From Methylobacterium sp. Leaf118 (GTDB taxonomy: Bacteria; Pseudomonadota; Alphaproteobacteria; Rhizobiales; Beijerinckiaceae): a stretch of 64,000 nucleotides of DNA. The first letter of the stretch is position 1. Each line of letters begins with the position of its first letter. Below the pieces are notes generated by a model. The model had not been told where the DNA came from and searched no databases. It saw only the letters and a list, made by a program, of their open reading frames with translations. The stretch is taken from positions 1 to 64,000 of the forward strand of contig NZ_CAKLBV010000002.1 in the NCBI RefSeq assembly GCF_920984675.1, read 5' to 3'. The position numbers were made by a program, and so were the translations under genes. This document shows, one piece after another, positions 56,559 through 64,000 of this stretch.

Positions 56559-57628
56559 AGCGCCAGCCGCCCCTCGAACGTCACCGGCTCGGCGCCCCGC
56601 TCGGTGATGCGCCCGAGCCGGACCGGCGCCTCGCCGGCCTCGGTCAGCGCGTCGGCCACACAATCCACCGCGTCGGCGGCGGCGATCACCACCATGCCGA
56701 TGCCGCAGTTGAAGGTGCGCAGCATCTCGGCCTCCGCGACGCCGCCCTCGCGGGCGAGCCAGCCGAAGACCGGCGGCACGGCGATCGCCGAGAGGTCGAT
56801 CGCGATGCCGACGTCGTCCGGCAGGACGCGGGGGAGGTTGTCGGGAAAGCCGCCGCCGGTGATGTGGGCGAGCGCCCGGATGCCGCCCGCGCGCTTCAGG
56901 GCGGCGAGCAGCGGCTTCACGTAGATCCGGGTCGGCTCCAGCAGCGCCTCGCCGAGGGAGCGGCCCGGAGCGAACGGCGCGTCGGCGTCGTAGGCGAGGC
57001 CGGTCTTGGCCACGATCCGCCGTACCAGCGAGAAGCCGTTCGAGTGGACGCCCGACGCGGGCAGGCCGAGCACCGCGTCGCCGGGCAGGATGCCGGGCCG
57101 CGGCAGCAGCGTCCCGCGTTCGGCCGCCCCCACCGAGAAGCCGGCGAGATCGTAGTCGGACCCGTCGTAGAGGCCCGGCATCTCGGCGGTCTCGCCGCCG
57201 ATCAGCGCGCAGCCCGCCTGCCGGCAGCCCTCGGCGATGCCCCGGACGATGTCGGCGCCGACGCCCGGCACCAGCTTGCCGGTGGCGTAATAGTCGAGGA
57301 AGAACAGCGGCTCGGCGCCCTGGACGATGATGTCGTTGACGCACATTGCCACGAGGTCGATGCCGATCGTGTGGTGGCGCCCGGTCTCGATGGCGATCTT
57401 CACCTTGGTGCCGACGCCGTCGTTGGCGGCCACCAGGATCGGGTCCTTGAAGCCGGCCGCCTTGAGGTCGAACAGGCCGCCGAAGCCGCCGATCTCCGCA
57501 TCCGCCCCGGGCCGGCGCGTCGCGCGCACCAGCGGCTTGATGGTCTCCACGAGCGCGTTGCCCGCGTCGATGTCGACGCCGGCCTGCGCGTAGGTGAGCC
57601 CGTTCCCGTCCTGCGCCGTCATCGCCAT
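56555..57628 (-). CDS. purM: Phosphoribosylformylglycinamidine cyclo-ligase (AIR synthetase)
   Basis: A 357-aa enzyme for the fifth purine step. Typical motifs are [73 protein letters not shown] and [13 protein letters not shown]. The start is taken at ATG 57628, but 57622 (MTAQDG) is equally possible. It is followed by purN with a four-base overlap. The PerM gene is divergent upstream, a common alphaproteobacterial neighbourhood with hdaA beyond. Confidence 0.96.
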   Translation of the reverse strand: MAMTAQDGNGLTYAQAGVDIDAGNALVETIKPLVRATRRPGADAEIGGFGGLFDLKAAGFKDPILVAANDGVGTKVKIAIETGRHHTIGIDLVAMCVNDIIVQGAEPLFFLDYYATGKLVPGVGADIVRGIAEGCRQAGCALIGGETAEMPGLYDGSDYDLAGFSVGAAERGTLLPRPGILPGDAVLGLPASGVHSNGFSLVRRIVAKTGLAYDADAPFAPGRSLGEALLEPTRIYVKPLLAALKRAGGIRALAHITGGGFPDNLPRVLPDDVGIAIDLSAIAVPPVFGWLAREGGVAEAEMLRTFNCGIGMVVIAAADAVDCVADALTEAGEAPVRLGRITERGAEPVTFEGRLAL

Positions 57629-57943
57629 CCCGCCGTCCGGCCTCTCCGATTCAGGAACATGCGCTGCCACATCGCGGCCGGAATGGCCACTGCCCCGCGT
57701 GCAAGGCGCCGCGCCGGGACACAGCATCCTGCGGGATGCTGCGGTGTCGGACCAAGCGATAGGGACGTCACCGCGGGTCCCCTCCCCCGCCTCCCGCGGA
57801 CGAGCGCCGCCCCGCCGCGGGAGGGATCGACGATGCGGCATCGTCGTCAGGGCGATCGCGGGGCGGGCGCAAGCTCCACCTTGACCCCGGCGCCGCGCCG
57901 ACCACTCTTCCCGCCCGACGGACACGGACGAAAGGGGGCCTCG
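57629..57943. other. Divergent purM/PerM spacer with two hairpins
   Basis: The spacer holds agcatcc/ggatgct (57723-57740) and a 19-base palindrome cgacgatgc-g-gcatcgtcg (57828-57846), both perfect. The second lies in sequence similar to the dispersed repeat at 22433 and 60365 (a ccccgccgcggg block followed by atcgacgatg). It may be a third, diverged copy. Promoters for purM and the permease should lie here. Confidence 0.55.
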
Positions 57944-59056
57944 ATGCGCGGCCGGGCAATCATCGGGCTCTCGATCCTCGCGGTCGCGGTCTTCCTGCTC
58001 TACGAGCTGCGCGAGGTGATGCTGCCCTTCGTGGCGGGGCTCGCCCTCGCCTACCTGCTCGATCCCCTCGCCGACCGGCTGGAGCGGCTCGGCGTCGGGC
58101 GGCTCGCCGCCACGCTCATCATCCTGGCGGGCTTCGTGGTCAGCTTCGTGGTGCTGCTCATCATCGTGGTGCCGCTGGTGGCCGGGCAGGTCGCCTCCCT
58201 CGTCAACGCCCTGCCGACCATGGTCTCGCGGCTGCAATCGATCCTCGTCGAGCGGGCCGGGCCGCTCCTGCAGCGGGTCGGCGGCAGCGAGGTCGTCAAC
58301 GAGCTGCAATCCTCCGTCGGCACGCTGGTCGGTCAGGGCGGCACGTGGTTCCTGGCCTTCCTCAAATCGCTCTGGACGGGGAGCCAGGCGCTGGTCTCGA
58401 TCGCCTCCCTCCTCGTGGTCACGCCGGTCGTCGCCTTCTATCTGCTGCACGACTGGGACCGGATGATCGCGGCGCTGGACCGCTGGGTCCCCCCGCGCCA
58501 CCGCCCGACCGTGCGGCGGCTCGCGGGCGAGATCGACGGGGCCGTGACCGGCTTCGTGCGCGGGCAGAGCCTCGTCTGCCTCATCCTCGGCTCGTTCTAC
58601 GCGATCGGTCTGTTCATGGTCGGGCTGAATTTCGGCGTGCTGATCGGGATGATCTCAGGGTTTCTCACCTTCATTCCCTATGTCGGCACGCTCACCGGCT
58701 TCATGCTCTCCGTCGGCGTCGCCCTGGTGCAATGGTGGCCCACCGGCGACTGGCTCCATATCGGGCTGACCGTCGGGGTGTTCCTGGTCGGCCAGTTCCT
58801 GGAAGGCAACGTGATCTCGCCCAAGCTCGTGGGCGATTCCGTCGGCCTCCATCCGGTCTGGCTGATGTTCGCGCTCCTGGCCTTCGGCTCGCTGTTCGGC
58901 TTCGTCGGCCTGCTGCTCGCCGTGCCGGTGGCGGCCTCGATCGGCGTGATCGTCCGCTTCGGCATCGAGCAATACCTGCAGAGCCGGCTCTATCGCGGCG
59001 ACGGGCCGGTGCTGATCGGGGAGACCGACCGGCCGCCGCTGCCGGTGCGCGACTGA
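57944..59056 (+). CDS. AI-2E (PerM) family transporter
   Basis: A 370-aa inner-membrane protein of the PerM/AI-2 exporter-like family. Eight or so membrane segments are visible, with an early [40 protein letters not shown], a long soluble loop (about 90-150), and the conserved C-terminal [33 protein letters not shown]. The family is diverse; substrate unknown. AAAGGGGG precedes ATG 57944. It sits between purM and hdaA, the usual place in alphaproteobacteria. Confidence 0.92.
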   Translation: MRGRAIIGLSILAVAVFLLYELREVMLPFVAGLALAYLLDPLADRLERLGVGRLAATLIILAGFVVSFVVLLIIVVPLVAGQVASLVNALPTMVSRLQSILVERAGPLLQRVGGSEVVNELQSSVGTLVGQGGTWFLAFLKSLWTGSQALVSIASLLVVTPVVAFYLLHDWDRMIAALDRWVPPRHRPTVRRLAGEIDGAVTGFVRGQSLVCLILGSFYAIGLFMVGLNFGVLIGMISGFLTFIPYVGTLTGFMLSVGVALVQWWPTGDWLHIGLTVGVFLVGQFLEGNVISPKLVGDSVGLHPVWLMFALLAFGSLFGFVGLLLAVPVAASIGVIVRFGIEQYLQSRLYRGDGPVLIGETDRPPLPVRD

Positions 59057-59133
59057 CGACGCCCGCGATCGCCGTGTCCGAAGACCGGCCCTCCCCTGTC
59101 GGGACGCGGCGCGAGAGGGTGTAGACTGTCCCC

Positions 59134-59841
59134 ATGCGCGACACCGCTCCCCCGAAGCAGCTCGCCTTCGACCTGCCGCTCGATCCCCGCTACGGCGCGG
59201 AGGATTTTCTCGTGAGCCCCTCCAACGAGGAGGCCTACGGCCTGATCGAGGCGTGGCCCGACTGGCCCGACACCGTCTTCCTGCTGCGCGGCCCCCCGGG
59301 CAGCGGCAAGAGCCACCTCGCCTCGATCTGGGCGAGCCGCGCCCAGGCCTGGACGGTGGCGGCCGCCGAGATCGACATGGGCCGGGTCGCCCACCTGATC
59401 TCCAACGGCGCCCTCGTGGTCGAGGACGTGGACCGGGCCGAGGGGCGCGACGAGGCGGCCCTGTTCCACCTGCTCAACCTCGCCCGGGAGCGGCGCTTTC
59501 CGGTGCTGCTCACCGCGTCGGTACCCGTCGACGATTTCGGGCTGAAGGTCGCCGATCTGCGCTCGCGCCTGCGGCTCGCCTCGGGCGCCGAGATCGGGCC
59601 GCCCGACGACGCGCTGCTCAAGGCGGTGATCGTCAAATTGTTCGTGGACCGGCAGCTCGTCGTCGATCTCTCCGTGGTCGAGGCCCTGGCGCTGCGCATC
59701 GACCGCTCGCTGGCCCGCGTCCGCGAGGTGGTGACGGAGCTCGACCGCGACGCCCTCGGCCGCGGCCGCCGCATCACCAAGCCGCTGGCGCTCGCCGTGC
59801 TCGACCGCCTCGACGCGGCGGGGGCGGGCGAGGAGGCGTGA
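59134..59841 (+). CDS. hdaA: DnaA regulatory inactivator HdaA
   Basis: A 235-aa DnaA-like ATPase that stimulates ATP hydrolysis by DnaA after replication starts. The N-terminus carries a clamp-binding motif QLAFDLPL, then Walker A GPPGSGKS (53-60), a Walker-B-like VVEDVDRAEG, and sensor elements near DLRSRLRLASG and DRSLARVREVVTELD. It is much shorter than DnaA and lacks the DNA-binding domain. In many alphaproteobacteria hdaA is followed by ppk; here a secreted protein gene follows instead. Confidence 0.93.
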   Translation: MRDTAPPKQLAFDLPLDPRYGAEDFLVSPSNEEAYGLIEAWPDWPDTVFLLRGPPGSGKSHLASIWASRAQAWTVAAAEIDMGRVAHLISNGALVVEDVDRAEGRDEAALFHLLNLARERRFPVLLTASVPVDDFGLKVADLRSRLRLASGAEIGPPDDALLKAVIVKLFVDRQLVVDLSVVEALALRIDRSLARVREVVTELDRDALGRGRRITKPLALAVLDRLDAAGAGEEA

Positions 59842-59893
59842 GCCGATCCACCCGCCATCCACACCGTATCCACAGCCTGCCCACAGAGATCCC

Positions 59894-60349
59894 ATGCGAC
59901 GCCTCCTCCTCGCCGCGCTGCTGACCGTCCCGGCGCTCGCGCCGATTCCCCTTCGCGCCGCCGACGCGTGCGACGCCCTGGCCGCCCGGATCGCGCAGGC
60001 CACGGGCGCGGGGAAGGCCGGGCGCCGGGTCGGCCCGAGCGTCGACCTGCGGGCGGGCAGCGGCGTGAGCCTCAACCTGACCTGCCGGGCCCAGCCGATC
60101 GTGCAGGCGACCTCCGGCGATCCCTCCCCCTCCGCCGCGTTCTTCCGCGACTTGTCCGTCGCCTCCGAACTCGTGATCGGCGAGCCGGCGCAGACCCTCC
60201 AGCCGATCCTGGTGAAGGCCTACGAGACCGCCCTGCGCGAGGGGCGCAAGTCCTTCCTTCAGCAGGGCGGCTGGTCGGCGAGCTGCTACACCGACAGCGC
60301 GGGCGCCCTGCGGACCCTCTGCTCGGTCGGGCGCATCCCGACCGAGTGA
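59894..60349 (+). CDS. Secreted hypothetical protein, 151 aa
   Basis: A signal peptide (RRLLLAALLTVPALAPIPLRAADA) precedes a domain with four cysteines (ACDAL, LTCRA, SCYTD, TLCSV) that may form two disulfides in the periplasm. It is otherwise unrecognised. ATG 59894 lies 52 bases after hdaA on the same strand. A copy of the dispersed repeat follows at 60365. Confidence 0.7.
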   Translation: MRRLLLAALLTVPALAPIPLRAADACDALAARIAQATGAGKAGRRVGPSVDLRAGSGVSLNLTCRAQPIVQATSGDPSPSAAFFRDLSVASELVIGEPAQTLQPILVKAYETALREGRKSFLQQGGWSASCYTDSAGALRTLCSVGRIPTE

Positions 60350-60364
60350 GACCAGGCGGCGCGA

Positions 60365-60438
60365 AACAGGACCGATGGTCCATGTTCGTGCCTCCGGCGG
60401 ATGCCCGTCGCCCCGCCGTCGCGGGGGCCATCGACGAT
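60365..60438. repeat. Dispersed intergenic repeat, copy 2
   Basis: The order aacaggaccgatggtcca, gtgcctccggcgga, ccccgccgtcgcggggg matches copy 1 at 22433-22508, with changes in between; it continues into atcgacgatga. It lies between the secreted protein and the malonyl-CoA synthetase gene. The order and lengths of the shared blocks show common origin. Confidence 0.75.
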
Positions 60439-60633
60439 GAAGCACCCTCATCGCCGATGGGGATGCGCGGGCGCGAGCCTGCCGGCGGATGCGGGGACGT
60501 GGCGGGCTTCGCGTCCCCCTGACGGGAGGGGCCGGCACCGTCCGTCCGCCCCTCCCGCGCGTTCCCGCTTGAATGGAACGCCGCCGCGCGCCAATGCGGA
60601 CGGCGCGCGCAAACCGGGGAGGAGACGAGATCG

Positions 60634-62187
60634 ATGGCCGAGCGAGCCGCCAACCACCTGTTCGACCTCGTGCGCGCCCATCTCCCGGCGGAGCCCGCGG
60701 CCCGGACCTTCATCGAGGCGGTCACCCCGTCGGGCGAGGCGCGCTTCACCTATGCCGACCTGCTCGCGCGCTCCGCGGCCTACGCGAACGCGCTGGTCGC
60801 CCTCGGGGTGCGGCCGGGCGATCGGGTGGCGGTGCAGGTGGAGAAGAGCCCGGAGGTCCTCTTCCTCTATCTCGGGACGGTCCGGGCCGGCGCGGTCTTC
60901 CTGCCGCTCAACACCGCCTACACGGCCCCCGAGGTCGCCTATTTCCTCGGGGACGCCGAGCCCGCCCTGTTCGTCTGCGATCCCGCCCGTGCGGCCCAGC
61001 TCGCGCCGGTCGCGGACCGGGCCGGCGTGGCGCTGCTGCACACCCTCGACGGGGCCGGTCGCGGCAGCCTCGCCGACGCCGCCGACGCCGCCGGGGACGC
61101 GTTCGCCGATCGCCCCCGCGGGCCCGAGGATCTCGCCGCGATCCTCTACACCTCGGGCACGACCGGGCGCTCCAAGGGCGCCATGCTGAGTCACGCCAAC
61201 CTCGCCTCGAACGCCCAGACCCTGGCGCAATACTGGCACTTCACGGACCGCGACGTGCTGATCCACGCGCTTCCGGTCTTCCACACCCACGGCCTGTTCG
61301 TGGCCACCAACGTCGTGCTCGTCACCGGCGGCACCATGCTGTTCCTGCCCCGGCTCGATCCGAAGACGATCCTGGCGCTGATGCCGCGGGCGACCGCGAT
61401 GATGGGGGTGCCGACCTTCTACACCCGGCTCCTCAAGGAGCCGGGCCTGACCCGGGCGGCGACCGCCCATATGCGCCTGTTCGTGTCGGGCTCGGCGCCG
61501 CTGCTCGCCGAGACGCACCGGGAATGGTCCCAGGCCACCGGCCACGCGATCCTGGAGCGCTACGGCATGACCGAGACCAACATGAACACCTCGAACCCCT
61601 ACGAGGGCGCCCGCCGCCCCGGCACGGTCGGCTTCCCCCTGCCGGGCGTCGCGTTGCGGGTCGTTCATCCTGAGACCGGCGCGCCGCTCGGCGCGGAAGA
61701 GGTCGGGATGATCGAGGTGAAGGGCCCCAACGTCTTCCAGGGCTACTGGCGCATGCCGGACAAGACCGCGGCCGAGTTCAAGGTGGACGGGTTCTTCATC
61801 ACGGGCGACCTCGGCAAGATCGATCGCGACGGCTACGTCCACATCGTCGGGCGCGGCAGGGACCTCATCATCACCGGGGGCTACAACGTCTACCCGAAGG
61901 AGATCGAGGACGAGATCGATGCCCTGCCCGGCATCGTCGAATCGGCCGTGATCGGTCTGCCCCATCCGGATTTCGGCGAGGGGGTCACCGCGGTGGTGGT
62001 GCCGGGCGAGGGCGCCCCGGACGAGGCGGGCGTGCTCGCCGCGCTCGAAGGCTGCCTGGCCAAGTACAAGTGTCCCAAGCGGATTCTGTTCTGCGATGCG
62101 CTGCCGCGCAATGCCATGGGCAAGGTGCAGAAGAACGTCCTGCGCGAGTCCCATTCCGGCCTCTACGCTGGGTCGTCCAAGACCTGA
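60634..62187 (+). CDS. matB: Malonyl-CoA synthetase
   Basis: A 517-aa adenylate-forming enzyme that activates malonate (or methylmalonate) to the CoA ester. Core motifs: ILYTSGTTGRSKGAMLSH (P loop), FVSGSAPLLAETHREW, ERYGMTETNMNTSNPYEG, TGDLGKIDRDGYVHIVGRGRDLIITGGYNVYPKEIE and the C-terminal catalytic Lys in PRNAMGKVQK. It resembles Rhizobium MatB more than acetyl-CoA or long-chain ligases. No decarboxylase or malonate transporter is adjacent. Similar proteins can also act on other dicarboxylates. Confidence 0.92.
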   Translation: MAERAANHLFDLVRAHLPAEPAARTFIEAVTPSGEARFTYADLLARSAAYANALVALGVRPGDRVAVQVEKSPEVLFLYLGTVRAGAVFLPLNTAYTAPEVAYFLGDAEPALFVCDPARAAQLAPVADRAGVALLHTLDGAGRGSLADAADAAGDAFADRPRGPEDLAAILYTSGTTGRSKGAMLSHANLASNAQTLAQYWHFTDRDVLIHALPVFHTHGLFVATNVVLVTGGTMLFLPRLDPKTILALMPRATAMMGVPTFYTRLLKEPGLTRAATAHMRLFVSGSAPLLAETHREWSQATGHAILERYGMTETNMNTSNPYEGARRPGTVGFPLPGVALRVVHPETGAPLGAEEVGMIEVKGPNVFQGYWRMPDKTAAEFKVDGFFITGDLGKIDRDGYVHIVGRGRDLIITGGYNVYPKEIEDEIDALPGIVESAVIGLPHPDFGEGVTAVVVPGEGAPDEAGVLAALEGCLAKYKCPKRILFCDALPRNAMGKVQKNVLRESHSGLYAGSSKT

Positions 62188-62320
62188 GCGGGTGGTGGCG
62201 CTCTCGGCCCTGTGATGCGATGGTGCGGGGCGAGATGCTATGGGGGCCTGCCCCCGTCCGGGGCGCGGAGCGCTGTCCCGGGTGGAGGCGCCGCGAGGAA
62301 CCGTCGGGACAAGCTCAATC

Positions 62321-63826
62321 GTGACCAGCCGCCAGGAGCACGACCGGATCGATGCGGAGCTCCACCGCGTCGCCAAGAGTTCGGACCCCTTCGCCGCGGC
62401 CGTGCGGGCGACCCGGATGCCGATGCTGATCACGGATCCGAACCAGCCGGACAACCCGATCGTCTTCGTCAACGACGCCTTCAGCAAGCTGACCGGCTAC
62501 GAGCGCGACGAGATCCTCGGGCACAATTGCCGGTTCCTCCAGGGACCGAAGACCGACCGGGCGGATGTCGCCCGCATCCGCGACGCGATCGAGCGGCGGG
62601 TGCCGATCGAGATCGACCTCCAGAACCACAAGAAGAACGGCGAGGTGTTCTGGAACCGGCTCCTGATCTCGCCGGTCTTCGACGCGGACGGGGCCCTCAC
62701 CTACTACTTCGCCTCGCAGTTCGACGTGACGCTGGAACGCGAGCGGCTGGTGCGGCTCCAGCGCGACCGGGACGCCCTGGAGCAGGAGGTCGAGCGCCGC
62801 AACGACGACCTGACCCGCAGCGAGAGCCGCTTGCATTTCATGCTCGCCGCCGGGCGTCTCGGGGCCTGGAGCCTCGACCTCGGCGACAAGCGCCTCGTCG
62901 CCTCCGACCTGTGCAAGCTCAATTTCGGGCGGCCGGTCGACGAGCCCTTCACCTTCGAGGACCTCGTGACCGCCGTGGTGCCGGAGGACCGTCCCAAGCT
63001 CGAGACGGCCATGCGCGCCGCCATCGACCGGCGGGGGGATTACGACGTCGAGCACCGGGTCACCGCGCCGGGCGGCGAGGTGCGCTGGGTGCAACTGCGC
63101 GGCCGGGCCTTCTACCGGGCGGACGGGGCGCCGCTCTCCATGGCCGGCATTTCCCTCGATGTGACCGACCGCAAGCGGGCCGACGAGCAGCGCACGCTGC
63201 TGGCCGCCGAGATGAAGCACCGGGTCAAGAACTCGATCGCCACGGTGCAGTCGATCGCCCACCAGACCCTGCGCAACGCGGCCTCGATCCAGGACGCCCA
63301 GAAGACGCTGGACGCGCGTCTCAACTCGCTGGCCTCCGCCCACGACATCCTCACCTCCGAGAGCGATGTCGGCGCGACCCTGGCCGAGGCGGTGGAGAGC
63401 GCGCTGCAGCCCTTCCGGGTCACCCCGCGCGGACGCATCCGGGTCGGCGGGCCGGAGGTGCGCCTGACACCGCGCCTCACGCTCGCCGTGGTGATGGCCC
63501 TGCACGAACTCGCCACCAACGCCGCGAAGTATGGCGGCCTTTCGAACGATTCCGGCCGGGTCATCCTGAACTGGGAGGTCGAGGGGCGCCGCGCGGGCGA
63601 GGCGCCCGGCCTCCTGCGGATGCGCTGGGAGGAGTTCGACGGCCCTCCGGTGGAGAAGCCGGCCCGGATCGGCTTCGGCACCCGCATGATCGAGCGGGTG
63701 CTCTCCGCCGAGCTCGGCGGCAGCGCCGCGATCGAGTACCGGCCGCGCGGCCTCGTCTTCACCGTCGAGGCGCCTCTGCCGGAGGAGCGGGCCCCGCCGT
63801 CGCCCTTCGGGAACGGCCAAGCCTGA
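62321..63826 (+). CDS. LOV-PAS-HWE histidine kinase (second blue-light sensor)
   Basis: A 501-aa soluble kinase. An N-terminal LOV domain (about 22-140) carries NCRFLQGP with flavin-adduct Cys70 after TDPNQPDNPI; a coiled linker (140-170), a second PAS domain (172-285) and an HWE kinase core follow, with His300 (EMKHRVKNSIATVQ), N box MALHELATNAAKYG and the W-x-E pair (Trp436, Glu438). It resembles LOV-HWE kinases of Brucella-type bacteria. GTG 62321 is the only plausible start; its ribosome binding site is weak. No regulator is adjacent. It shares the LOV type with the kinase at 2165 but has a different output. Confidence 0.93.
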   Translation: MTSRQEHDRIDAELHRVAKSSDPFAAAVRATRMPMLITDPNQPDNPIVFVNDAFSKLTGYERDEILGHNCRFLQGPKTDRADVARIRDAIERRVPIEIDLQNHKKNGEVFWNRLLISPVFDADGALTYYFASQFDVTLERERLVRLQRDRDALEQEVERRNDDLTRSESRLHFMLAAGRLGAWSLDLGDKRLVASDLCKLNFGRPVDEPFTFEDLVTAVVPEDRPKLETAMRAAIDRRGDYDVEHRVTAPGGEVRWVQLRGRAFYRADGAPLSMAGISLDVTDRKRADEQRTLLAAEMKHRVKNSIATVQSIAHQTLRNAASIQDAQKTLDARLNSLASAHDILTSESDVGATLAEAVESALQPFRVTPRGRIRVGGPEVRLTPRLTLAVVMALHELATNAAKYGGLSNDSGRVILNWEVEGRRAGEAPGLLRMRWEEFDGPPVEKPARIGFGTRMIERVLSAELGGSAAIEYRPRGLVFTVEAPLPEERAPPSPFGNGQA

Positions 63827-63877
63827 CGCCACGTTGAAGGGGCAGTCCCGCCGCCGCAGGCCGCCCCCCGCCAAACG

Positions 63878-64000
63878 ATGTCGTCCTCACCCCGTCCCAC
63901 CCCCCGGCCGGCCGGAGAGGCCGCCGCCGCGTCCCTGCTCTGGACCCTGTTCGCCGGGATGGCCCTGGTCGCGCTCGCGGCGGCGCCGAAGCGCCGGCTC
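63878..64000 (+). CDS. Start of an unidentified gene (partial)
   Basis: An open frame from ATG 63878 runs to the window end with no stop. The encoded N-terminus is Pro/Ser-rich followed by a hydrophobic helix (LLWTLFAGMALVALAAA) that could be a signal anchor. No clear ribosome binding site is seen. It is probably a membrane or secreted protein; identity is unknown. Confidence 0.35.
   Translation, partial: MSSSPRPTPRPAGEAAAASLLWTLFAGMALVALAAAPKRRL

Noticed and set aside
57944..59056. Quorum-signal (AI-2) export role for the PerM-type permease
   Set aside because: The family name reflects one member; sequence alone does not show the substrate and no AI-2 genes are adjacent.

Overview
The window is high-GC DNA (visibly GC-rich codon third positions and GC-rich spacers) from an alphaproteobacterium of the Hyphomicrobiales. 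Methylobacterium or a close relative is the best guess. The evidence is the gene set: paired LOV and HWE histidine kinases, homospermidine synthase with a type III ornithine decarboxylase, HdaA, a Cbp3-like cytochrome bc1 chaperone beside BamE, the plsX-fabH-ihfA-merR block, a prkA-yeaH-spoVR block and a type D periplasmic glucan protein. The genus is an inference; no rRNA gene or other marker settles it.

Layout. 1-1986 looks accessory: IS21-like end repeats, orphan small genes, an AT-rich spacer with palindromes, and iterated operator-like boxes. It abuts the 3' end of a tRNA-Gly(CCC), a classic island edge. 2165-14063 holds signalling, envelope and transport genes: a LOV histidine kinase with receiver, an M48 protease with its DUF898 membrane partner, the CstA/YbdD carbon-starvation transporter pair, a LemA-TPM-TPM operon, and a SelW-like protein overlapping an HWE kinase. 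14342-22410 is carbon storage: aldo-keto reductase, Crp/Fnr regulator, GH13 glucosidase and glgA on one strand, with glgP divergent. 22665-35474 is mixed: a degenerate ferredoxin-reductase-like protein, a GGDEF-EAL protein, and surface-polysaccharide genes (WecA-like transferase, epimerase, CapD-like dehydratase) split by a DCC protein and a decayed FAD-oxidoreductase pseudogene, then small membrane and hypothetical genes.

35564-39850 is the polyamine region. Ornithine decarboxylase would make putrescine, and homospermidine synthase would turn it into homospermidine. The decarboxylase gene has a long, structured, atypical leader with a possible upstream reading frame. 40171-44762 holds OpgD, a GNAT enzyme, an old-yellow enzyme, a HAD phosphatase and BamE. 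44919-49456 is the conserved Cbp3-DUF177-plsX-fabH-ihfA-merR stretch for respiratory-chain assembly and phospholipid/fatty-acid initiation. 50865-55855 is the PrkA-YeaH-SpoVR stress module. 55896-62187 carries purN-purM, a PerM-type permease, hdaA, a secreted protein and malonyl-CoA synthetase. The window closes with a second LOV kinase of the HWE class and the start of an unidentified gene.

How they work together. Several genes fit a stress and nutrient-limitation theme: glycogen turnover, CstA, the PrkA module, polyamines and light/redox sensor kinases. That link is inference. The items most worth a second look are the ornithine decarboxylase leader, the operator-like iterons at the tRNA-Gly edge, the cofactor-less reductase homologue, and the family of dispersed intergenic repeats.
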